64,000 nucleotides of DNA from Pirellulales bacterium. GTDB lineage: Bacteria > Planctomycetota > Planctomycetia > Pirellulales > Thermoguttaceae. This document shows positions 58,251-64,000 of the stretch, piece after piece. Location of the stretch: positions 245,204-309,203 of the forward strand of contig JAFGDS010000042.1 in assembly GCA_016931995.1 (NCBI GenBank). The letters are read 5' to 3'. Within the stretch, counting starts at the first letter, position 1. Every line of letters starts with the position of its first letter. The notes under the pieces are model-generated. The model was given only the letters and a program-made list of their open reading frames with translations. It made no database searches and was not told the DNA's origin. The translations under genes and the position numbers were made by a program.

Positions 58251-58625
58251 CTACGACTGCGATTCCGTCTTTTGGCTCCGCGCGCCGAGCTGATCCAGAC
58301 GCCGCCGTATTTCATCGAGCGTTTGCCCGAGCACTTCCGCCTGCTGCCGGAGCGCCTCCATCTCCTGCTCGGGCGGCACGCCGGCGGCCGCGCCGACGCC
58401 CACGCCGGCGAATTGGCGGCCGAAGCCCGCCCGCTGCCAACCGGTCAAGCCGGTCGCGTAATACTGATTGCGCCATCCGCGGCCGCGACCCCCTCCGAAT
58501 CCGCCGAATCCGCGTCCCCCCAACGCGTTGGCGAACCCCGGCACGGGATACCCCGCGCAGTAGCCCGCCGCGCGGCCCGTCATGGGGCCCATTCCCCTCG
58601 GCCCTGTTCCATCACCACCTGGCAT
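58251..58625 (-). CDS. DUF5320-type small protein
   Basis: 124 residues from ATG 58625 with AAAGGAGATA before it. N-terminus MPGGDGTGPRGMGPMTGRAAG is the hallmark of DUF5320, then a Gly/Arg/Phe-rich stretch (GGRGFGGFGGGRGRGWRNQYY). The C-terminus is a coiled coil (EQEMEALRQQAEVLGQTLDEIRRRLDQLG). DUF5320 genes are found next to NifX/MinD/Mrp-type genes in anaerobes, without known function. The GDGTGP opening is shared with the protein at 58664. Confidence 0.8.
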   Translation of the reverse strand: MPGGDGTGPRGMGPMTGRAAGYCAGYPVPGFANALGGRGFGGFGGGRGRGWRNQYYATGLTGWQRAGFGRQFAGVGVGAAAGVPPEQEMEALRQQAEVLGQTLDEIRRRLDQLGARSQKTESQS

Positions 58626-58663
58626 GATATATCTCCTTTGCTCGAAAATACCAGTTTTATGGA

Positions 58664-58867
58664 CTACGAATTCTGTCCGCGGCCTTGTCCTTGGCCTCCG
58701 CCGCGACCCTGTCCCTGCCCCTTGCCGCGTCCTTGGCCCTTGCCTTGGCCTTGACCGCGTCCTTGGCCGCGGCCGCCGCCCGCCCCGCGACCCGCTCCGC
58801 ACGGCCCGAGACCGCGTCCCGTGCCGGCGCCTTGGCCCTGCGGGCCCGTCCCATCACCACGTGGCAT
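58664..58867 (-). CDS. 67-residue Gly/Gln/Arg-rich protein related to DUF5320
   Basis: Starts MPRGDGTGPQGQGAGTGRGL at ATG 58867 with AAGGAGG 5 bases before it, a strong initiation site. After GPCG the sequence is a run of G-Q-G, G-R-G and G-K-G triplets ending GQGRGQNS. The first 22 residues parallel the DUF5320 protein downstream, so this is a shortened relative whose body is low complexity. Basic and probably unstructured; RNA, anion or metal binding are conceivable but unsupported. Base composition is skewed by the repeats. Confidence 0.65.
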   Translation of the reverse strand: MPRGDGTGPQGQGAGTGRGLGPCGAGRGAGGGRGQGRGQGQGKGQGRGKGQGQGRGGGQGQGRGQNS

Positions 58868-58921
58868 CACCAACCTCCTTCCGGCCCTTCGGCCGCGCTA
58901 CGACGCGAAACGCACGCGCCC

Positions 58922-59284
58922 TTACACCCAATGTCCTTCGACGTTTGCTCGACCGGTCGGCGTCAGCCCGCCGGCCTTGAACCGAGCAATCGCGTCCTTG
59001 ACCGTCCCCGAAATACCCGTATGGATCGCGACGTTGGCCGCGTCGAGCACGGCAAACGCCTTGGGGCCGACGTTGCCGGTCAACACCGCCTCGACGCCCA
59101 GTTCAACCGCCGCTCGCCCGGCCTGAATGCCCGCTCCCTGCGCCGCGTCGAGGTTCTGCCGGTTGTCGTGCGCCGAAAACGCCCCCGTCTCCGTATCCAC
59201 CACCAGGAAGTGCTTCGCGCGGCCAAACCGCGGATCGACCAGGCTGTCCAGGTCCGCGCCTTGCGCGGTAATGAGGATCTTCAT
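58922..59284 (-). CDS. NifX/MTH1175-like (orange-protein family) protein 1
   Basis: 120 residues from ATG 59284. MKILITAQGADLDSLVDPRFGRAKHFLVVDTE and GAGIQAGRAAVELGVEAVLTGNVGPKAFAVL are the two halves of the dinitrogenase iron-molybdenum cofactor (NifX/NifB C-terminal) fold; the C-terminus ends GLTPTGRANVEGHWV. Members bind metal clusters; the Desulfovibrio orange protein binds a Mo-Cu sulfide cluster. No nif genes are present, so nitrogen fixation is not implied. The start is supported by the family start and not by a strong ribosome site. Confidence 0.88.
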   Translation of the reverse strand: MKILITAQGADLDSLVDPRFGRAKHFLVVDTETGAFSAHDNRQNLDAAQGAGIQAGRAAVELGVEAVLTGNVGPKAFAVLDAANVAIHTGISGTVKDAIARFKAGGLTPTGRANVEGHWV

Positions 59285-59351
59285 CGCTTGTAGCCTTTCG
59301 CGGCCAAAACACGTGTTTTGAAAATTCAGTAGTTCCAAGTCCGTCCCCGCA

Positions 59352-59417
59352 AGTCATCCTGAGCGCAGCGAAGGATCTCGGTGGCCAGAGGGATTCTTCG
59401 CTCCGCTCAGAATGACC
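59352..59417. repeat. CATCCTGAGCGAAGCGAAGGATC inverted repeat, copy 5
   Basis: AGTCATCCTGAGCGCAGCGAAGG ... GATTCTTCGCTCCGCTCAGAATGAC. It lies between two NifX-like genes of the sigma-54-driven group. Confidence 0.85.
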
Positions 59418-59443
59418 ATGGCGGGCTTCGGCAAAACTCAGAC

Positions 59444-59863
59444 TTAATGGTCGCAAAGGTTGTCGCCGGGCTCGAGCGTGCCGCTAACGTAGCTCAGCAC
59501 CACCTGTTCCGGCGGATCGGAGGGCGCGCCGACAACCACGTCGATCCCGCATTCGGCGAAGATCATCTGCGCCCGCCTGCCCATGCCACCGGCAAGAATC
59601 ACCTTCACGCCCTGCTCGTGCAGCCAGCGGGGAAGCGCGCCGGGCTCGTGCGGCGGCGGCTCCAGATGGCGCGTGTTGAGGATCTCGCCCTTGGCTTTAT
59701 CAATGTCGATGATCGCGAACTGCTCGCAATGCCCGAAGTGCGCGCACAACCGGCCGCCGGCCACCGGCACCGCGACGACAAGCGTCGCGTCCTGTTTCGT
59801 TGGAGGAGTCGCGTCCTGTTTCGTTAGGGGAGTCGCGTTCTGTTTCATTGGGAGAGACGACAT
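59444..59863 (-). CDS. NifX/MTH1175-like (orange-protein family) protein 2
   Basis: 139 residues from ATG 59863; AGGAGG lies 7 bases before it. A Thr/Lys/Gln-rich N-terminus carries a tandem repeat (residues about 8-28, units like ATPPTKQD). Then VVAVPVAGGRLCAHFGHCEQFAIIDIDK and ILAGGMGRRAQMIFAECGIDVVVG form the NifX-like fold, and the C-terminus is LEPGDNLCDH. Cys in HFGHCEQF and the Cys at the end could bind metal. It overlaps the previous gene by one base (TGATG), so the two are translationally coupled. Confidence 0.88.
   Translation of the reverse strand: MSSLPMKQNATPLTKQDATPPTKQDATLVVAVPVAGGRLCAHFGHCEQFAIIDIDKAKGEILNTRHLEPPPHEPGALPRWLHEQGVKVILAGGMGRRAQMIFAECGIDVVVGAPSDPPEQVVLSYVSGTLEPGDNLCDH
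59785..59850. repeat. Tandem 24-base repeat in the NifX-like gene 2
   Basis: GTCGCGTCCTGTTTCGTTNGNGGA occurs three times in a row with small changes, encoding the repeated ATP-x-TKQD units at the N-terminus of the NifX-like protein 2. Copy number may vary between strains. Confidence 0.7.
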
Positions 59864-60324
59864 CAAGAGTCCTCCTGCTGCAAGGGTTCATCCGGTTTTC
59901 TTCCCGCGCGTCCGCGACGGCATCGCGCCGCCGAACGCCGGCCGGGGCCCGGCGCGCCCCGAACGTCGCCGCCCGCGAACCGGCGGCATCTACCCCGCGG
60001 CGGCGCGGCGGGCTGGCCGTCCAAGTCGCCCCGTAGGAGCGCGTCGAGAGCGTCGTCGATCTCGCCCGCGACCCAGGCGTAAACCGTCACGCCCGCCGAC
60101 TGCAACGCTTCCACCGACCAGCAGTCGATCCCGCCGCATACAACGGTGTCCACGCCGGCCGTCACCAGCCGGCCGATCCGCTCGCCCGGCGCCCAGTCCG
60201 ACGCCGCGTGCTCCTCCCGCGCGGTCGCCCGGCCGTCGTCCACCGTCACCACCAGAACCGCCGGCGCGCAGTCGAACCGCGGCGAGACGCGGGTACCGAA
60301 CGTGGCAATGGCAACCTTCCGCAT
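59863..60324 (-). CDS. NifX/MTH1175-like (orange-protein family) protein 3
   Basis: 153 residues from ATG 60324. MRKVAIATFGTRVSPRFDCA and RLVTAGVDTVVCGGIDCWSVEALQSAGVTVYAWVAG are the NifX fold. The last 35 residues are Arg/Pro/Gly-rich (RGRCRRFAGGDV...). It is the first gene after the -24/-12 promoter, 32 bases downstream of the promoter's 3' edge. Three NifX-like proteins in one gene group is more than the two typical of ORP clusters. A metal-cluster ligand function is inferred from family and context. Confidence 0.85.
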   Translation of the reverse strand: MRKVAIATFGTRVSPRFDCAPAVLVVTVDDGRATAREEHAASDWAPGERIGRLVTAGVDTVVCGGIDCWSVEALQSAGVTVYAWVAGEIDDALDALLRGDLDGQPAAPPRGRCRRFAGGDVRGAPGPGRRSAARCRRGRAGRKPDEPLQQEDS

Positions 60325-60355
60325 GGCGAGACCCCTCGGGACTAACAATCTGATG

Positions 60356-60371
60356 AGCAACAGCCGTGCCA
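60356..60371 (-). promoter_or_regulatory. Sigma-54 (-24/-12) promoter
   Basis: TGGCACG-GCTG-TTGCT on the minus strand: the GG and GC dinucleotides have the exact spacing of the consensus TGGCACG-N4-TTGCW. The NifX-like gene 3 starts 32 bases downstream. The activator-type dyads at 60461-60508 are about 90-150 bp upstream, the usual enhancer distance. Confidence 0.9.
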
Positions 60372-60460
60372 CCGATTGTGGGAAACAGGGGAAACGGCGC
60401 AACCCGTTATTTGACAAGTCGATAAAGCAACCCGCCGCATGAGGACAAGGCCCGACGGTG

Positions 60461-60508
60461 ATTGCAAAAACGCAATTGCGTGCAATGCATGATTGCACAA
60501 TTGCAATC
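60461..60508 (-). promoter_or_regulatory. Activator-binding region with ATTGC/GCAAT dyads
   Basis: Interleaved inverted repeats: ATTGC-N6-GCAAT (60461-60476), ATTGC-GT-GCAAT (60475-60486), TGCAAT-N5-ATTGCA (60481-60497) and GATTGCA-N4-TGCAATC (60491-60508). Probably binding sites for the adjacent sigma-54 activator. The TGCAAT-N5-ATTGCA form recurs upstream of the activator gene. Confidence 0.75.
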
Positions 60509-60535
60509 TTTGGGCCGATGACGACGGGTCTGCCG

Positions 60536-61870
60536 TCACGGATGGCGGATCCCAAGCCGCTTCATCTTCCGCCAGAGCGTGCTCTTGTCCATCCGCAGCG
60601 CCGCGGCGGTCCGGCCGCGGTGCCCGCCGCACTCGCGGAGCGCCCGGCGGATGGCCGCGGTCTCGGCGTCGGCCAGGGGATCGTCGTCGGGCCGCGGGCC
60701 CCGGACCACCGCGTCCGTCCGGCCCGGTTGGAGTTCGGCCGGCAGGCAGTCCACCTCGATCCGCCGCCCGCGGCAAAGCGCCACGGCGTGCTCGAGAATG
60801 TTCTCAAGCTGCCGGACGTTGCCGGGCAGTTCGCAACGCATCAGAATACCCAAAACGTCCTCCGAAACGCCCTCGACCTGCTTGCCCTGCCGCGCGCTCG
60901 ATTTCCGGAGAAAGTGCTCGACCAGAAGCGGAATATCCTCGCGCCGCCGCGCCAACGGCGGCAGGACGATCCGCAAGACGTTGAGTCGGTAATACAGGTC
61001 CTCGCGGAACGCGCCCCGCGCCACCAGCTCGGCCAACGGTTTGTTCGTGGCCGCGATCACCCGGACGTTGGTCTTGACGGTCCGCGTGGCCCCCAGGGGC
61101 TCGTACTCTTTCTCCTGCAACACCCTCAACAGCTTCATCTGAAGCGCCGTGGACACGTCGCCGACTTCGTCCAAAAAGAGCGTGCCGCCTTCCGCCAGCC
61201 CGAAGCGGCCGGGCTTGTCCTTCGCGGCGCCGGTGAAGGCGCCGATCTTGTACCCGAACAGCTCCGATTCCAGTAACGTGTCGGGCAGCGCCCCGCAGTT
61301 CACCGCGACGTACTTGCGCCGCGCGCGGCTGCTGAGATTGTGGATCGCCTTGGCGAACAGCTCCTTGCCCGAACCCGTCGGGCCCTCGATCAACACGGTG
61401 GTATCGCTCGCGGCCACGTCGGGCAAGATGTCGAGGATGCGACGGATCTCGTGGTTCCTGCTGACAATGTCGTGCGCCGTGTAGCGCTGGTCGATCTCCC
61501 GGCGCAAAAGCTCGACGGCCGACAGGTCGCGAAACGTCTCCACGCCGCCGATCACTTGGCCGTCGGCGCCACGCAGCACGGCGGTGCTGACGCTCACGGG
61601 CACCTTCTCGCCGCGGCTGTTGAGGATGTTGATCCGCTGATCGATGCGCTGCCGCCCGCTGGCCATCGTCTGCTCGAGCGCGCAAGCCGTCTGGCAGATG
61701 TTGGCCTGAAACACATCGAAGCATTTCTGCCCGATGGCTTCCTCCCGCGCAATGCCCGTGATCTCCTCCGCCGCGCGGTTGAACGACGTCACGTTCCAGT
61801 CGGCATCGACCGTGAACACGCCGTCGGCGATCGAATCAAGGATGACGTTGTGGACTTCTTTCGGATTCAT
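60536..61870 (-). CDS. Sigma-54-dependent activator with PAS domain
   Basis: 444 residues from ATG 61870. PAS domain at about 5-120, with Cys50, Cys59 and Cys63 in the sequence KCFDVFQANICQTACALE; this could hold a metal, heme or redox switch. AAA+ domain: GPTGSGKE (163-170), GAFTGA (210-215, contact with sigma-54), LFLDEVGD (231-238), and a C-terminal Fis-type helix-turn-helix (GGHRGRTAAALRMDKSTLWRKMKRLG). It activates sigma-54 RNA polymerase. It is upstream of, and on the same strand as, the sigma-54 promoter at 60356. No response-regulator domain, so the PAS domain is the likely input. Confidence 0.92.
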   Translation of the reverse strand: MNPKEVHNVILDSIADGVFTVDADWNVTSFNRAAEEITGIAREEAIGQKCFDVFQANICQTACALEQTMASGRQRIDQRINILNSRGEKVPVSVSTAVLRGADGQVIGGVETFRDLSAVELLRREIDQRYTAHDIVSRNHEIRRILDILPDVAASDTTVLIEGPTGSGKELFAKAIHNLSSRARRKYVAVNCGALPDTLLESELFGYKIGAFTGAAKDKPGRFGLAEGGTLFLDEVGDVSTALQMKLLRVLQEKEYEPLGATRTVKTNVRVIAATNKPLAELVARGAFREDLYYRLNVLRIVLPPLARRREDIPLLVEHFLRKSSARQGKQVEGVSEDVLGILMRCELPGNVRQLENILEHAVALCRGRRIEVDCLPAELQPGRTDAVVRGPRPDDDPLADAETAAIRRALRECGGHRGRTAAALRMDKSTLWRKMKRLGIRHP

Positions 61871-61905
61871 CGATGGTCCACCACACCGCACGGGCGACAA
61901 GGAAG

Positions 61906-61932
61906 ATTGCGACAATGCAATCCATTATTGCA
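61906..61932 (-). promoter_or_regulatory. ATTGC/GCAAT dyad upstream of the activator gene
   Basis: TGCAAT-CCATT-ATTGCA (61916-61932), with ATTGC at 61906-61910 beside it. The same TGCAAT-N5-ATTGCA dyad lies in front of the target operon, so the activator may regulate itself. It is 46 bases from the activator's ATG. Confidence 0.7.
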
Positions 61933-61985
61933 GAAACGCATTCATCGGGCAAGCCGCCAAACCCCGCCGCCGGGCGCACGACCGC

Positions 61986-63695
61986 GTGACCAACCTGGGC
62001 GGCTCGGGCCTGGTCGACGGCTCGATCCGGCGGATCAGCACGGCCTACGACGACCTCGGCCGCGTGGAGTTCGTCACCAGCCACTCCGACCCGGACCCGG
62101 GCGAAGGTGACGTGGTCAACCAGGTCAAGTACGTGTATAATGGGTGGGGTAGATTGGCCCAAGAGTACCAGGCGCACGACGGGGCGGTCGGCGGCGGCAC
62201 GCCTTCGGTCGAGTACGACTACACCGACGGGGCCGCGGCGGGCGTGGCCAAGTACGTCCGGCTCGCCCAGGTGACGGTGAACGAGGCGAATGAGATTGAC
62301 GGCATCACGGGCGGGTGGGTGACGCCTGAGTACGACGACGCGGGCAATATGATCTACGCGCCGATGCCTGGCGACGGGACGAACCATTACCACCTGCGTT
62401 ACGACGCCTGGAACCGGCTCGTCGAGGTCATCGAGCCGGGCGAGTACTGGTCGGCTTCCCAGATCGAATACGACGGCCTGAACCGCCGGATCGCGAAGGT
62501 GGGCGACATCGACCAGGGCGAGGCGTTCGAGACCCGCGAGTACTACTACAACGACCGGTGGCAGGTGGTCGAGGAGTGGGCGCTCAACAGCGATGAGGTG
62601 CTGATTCCGAATAGCCAGTACGTCTGGAGCCCTCGGTACATCGACGCCTTGATCCTTCGCGATCGGGACACCGACGAGGATTACGAGTTCGACGAGCGGC
62701 TGTACGCCCTGTCCGACGCGAACTACAACGTGACGGCGCTCGTTGACGAAGACGGCGACGTGATCGAGCGGTACGTGTACGACGCCTACGGCGCCGTGAC
62801 CGTCCTGGAGCCCAACTTCGCGGCGGACGCCGACAACCGCTCCGACGTCCACAACACCACCCTCTACACCGGCCGCTCCCTCGACGGGGAATCCGGCCTC
62901 ATGTACTACCGCAACCGGTATTACCACACGGGCCTCGGCGGGTTTGTGACGAGGGATCCAATATCATATAGAGGGGGTTTCAACCTTTACGAGTATGTGG
63001 CTAACAGTCCCGTCGATTACATCGATCCGCTTGGCCTCACACCCATTGCGTGGACAAAGGTGGGTGGCCCATATCGCACTCACACCATTCTCGCGACGGA
63101 AATGCGATGGGTGCCCATTTCGGTGGGGTATTCATTGGCGTGGCCGTGCAAGTGCATTGAGACGACAGTCTCGGTTTTGGAGCAACGACGAAACATTCAA
63201 ACGGACTGGTGGCAGAAATGGGCTCGGCGAAACCAAACGCTGGTTGCGCTTCAGAACCAGCAGAGCGCACTACAAGCACAAGCGACAGCACATAGTAAGG
63301 CCGCAGCAGAGTTGGCTCTCGTGGCAGCCAGTTGTCAGGCGCTCGCGACCGGATTCTCCGCCGCAGCGGCAATCTGCGTTTTGACAACTTCACCATTGAA
63401 TCCGGTCTGCTACGCTCTTTGGTCACAGTTTTGGGTATTTCAAGCCAATGCGGTAGCCGCTGCTACGGCGTCAGCGGCGCATTGGGTTGCCAGCGTGTAC
63501 TATCAACAACAAGCCGATGCCATTGCTAAACAAATCATGGCGGGGGACTGGCCGGACGAGGAGAAAGTGACGCATTTGTTGTCGAGCACGGCGTGGTCGC
63601 CTTGGACGCCCACGGGCGCGTTTAAGATCGCGAAGAAGCAAGTTCCCCTTTGGATGTGCTTAGGATTTGACCAGGCAGGTCAACCAGAACACTGA
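61986..63695 (+). pseudogene. RHS-repeat C-terminal region, 5'-truncated, with distinct tip domain
   Basis: About 569 residues are open from GTG 61986. RHS/YD repeats (YDDLGRVEFVT, YDAWNRLVEVIEPG, YDGLNRRIAKVGD) lead to the core motif GLMYYRNRYYHTGLGGFVTRDP and end at NSPVDYIDPLGL. The usual thousand or more upstream residues are missing: the sequence begins straight after the activator promoter, with no ribosome-binding site. The last 218 residues (63038-63695) follow DPLGL, the normal junction for polymorphic toxin tips, and are lower in G+C with Trp- and Ala-rich helices. No known toxin motif was seen. It is probably an orphan tip or remnant. Confidence 0.75.
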
Positions 63696-63781
63696 CTTTG
63701 CGGTTTGTTCCCAGGCGCGGTGAGCAGCGTTGCGAATCCGCTCGCGCCGGGACCTCCGCCATTTGTCGTAGGAGAGCCAAT

Positions 63782-63908
63782 ATGAAAGGCAAGATAATGC
63801 CTAGTTCATACGCCTGGAGCTTTCGCGCCGGGGCTGCACTTGCGCTCTTGGTGGCGGTGGCGAACATCGCCGTCGGTGTTTGCATGGGCATTTCAAGCCC
63901 GATCTGGT
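63782..63908 (+). CDS. Small membrane protein interrupted by a transposase fragment
   Basis: Begins MKGKIMPSSYAWSFRAGAAL, with one hydrophobic helix (ALALLVAVANIAVGVCMGI) and then SSPIWFG. It lies 87 bases after the RHS remnant, where an immunity or partner protein would sit. From about 63909 the sequence belongs to a transposase in another frame, so this protein is truncated; the frame stays open to the window end. Confidence 0.5.
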
Positions 63909-63911
63909 TTG

Positions 63912-64000
63912 GGTTACTACCTGTGCGGCGTCCTGGACGGGTGCAGCCGCTACCTGGTCCACTGGGAGCTGCGCGAGTCGATGAAGGAATCGGACGTCGA
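63912..64000 (+). mobile_element. Transposase (integrase-core) fragment
   Basis: Translated in the frame GGT-TAC-TAC it reads GYYLCGVLDGCSRYLVHWEL and then RESMKESDV, the middle of an IS3/IS481-type rve (DDE) domain. VLDGCSR contains the second catalytic Asp. The first DDE motif and N-terminus are missing and the fragment joins directly to the small membrane ORF. It runs off the window. Confidence 0.7.

Noticed and set aside
17466..59417. Repeats that might be a CRISPR array
   Set aside because: They are hairpins kilobases apart, not regularly spaced short repeats, and there are no cas genes.
58922..60324. Nitrogen fixation genes because of NifX-like proteins
   Set aside because: No nifHDK, nifB or nifEN; the family is broad and the context matches ORP-type clusters instead.

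Overview
The window is G+C-rich bacterial DNA that looks like Planctomycetota, probably a Pirellulales-like lineage. The evidence is the set of protein families: DUF1559 pseudopilin with an H-x9-DG tail, PEP-CTERM and dockerin-like exported proteins, DUF1207, DUF1570-type and DUF1080 secreted proteins, HlyD/M50 trios, BlaI/M56 pairs, and many palindromic intergenic repeats. Taxonomy is inferred from gene content only. I recognised no rRNA, tRNA, CRISPR array or replication origin.

Layout. 0-17.5 kb: the end of a GT39-type membrane glycosyltransferase, a PAP2 phosphatase, a DUF1207 protein, a three-gene membrane-fusion/M50 operon, an ExeA-like ATPase with a degenerate tyrosine-kinase-like partner, a large six-hairpin glycosidase-like protein, a TadG/vWA protein, and a small Cys-rich gene behind a convincing cyclic-di-GMP-I riboswitch. 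17.7-27 kb: a Tm-1-like protein, class II aldolase, and a Kdo/LPS block (kdsD, kdsC, a giant LptA/LptC-like protein, a GT4 glycosyltransferase). 27-31 kb: two related membrane proteins, one lacking its C-terminal domain and flanked by ~135-bp direct repeats, plus a sialidase-like protein. 31-37 kb: a catabolic locus (SSS symporter, FAD oxidoreductase, HpcH/HpaI aldolase, GntR regulator). The aldolase and GntR promoters both carry paired TGGTATACC operators whose GTATAC cores start exactly 65 bp apart. 37-42 kb: exported PEP-CTERM/dockerin proteins, a DUF1559 pseudopilin and a lipoprotein. 42-52 kb: a BlaI/M56 pair with a promoter-embedded operator, then secreted enzymes, a ClpP-like protease, a lipoprotein and ApbE.

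52-62 kb is the most unusual part: about 10 kb, all on the minus strand, of redox and Fe-S genes. In transcription order these are a sigma-54 activator with a Cys-containing PAS domain, three NifX/orange-protein (MTH1175-like) proteins, two DUF5320-type Gly-rich proteins, a 1-Cys peroxiredoxin, two MinD-type ATPases with inserted ferredoxin domains, an Mrp/NBP35 ATPase, a hotdog thioesterase, a radical SAM protein, a ferredoxin:thioredoxin-reductase-like protein and an exported TrmO-fold protein. A textbook -24/-12 promoter and a cluster of ATTGC/GCAAT dyads lie between the activator and the first NifX-like gene, and the same TGCAAT-N5-ATTGCA dyad lies upstream of the activator. The set resembles the anaerobe-associated ORP clusters of Desulfovibrio, which suggests anaerobic or microaerobic metabolism. 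The window ends with a 5'-truncated RHS gene with an atypical C-terminal domain, then a small membrane-protein ORF that runs into a transposase fragment.

At least eight families of dispersed palindromic or MITE-like repeats sit between genes and sometimes inside coding ends.
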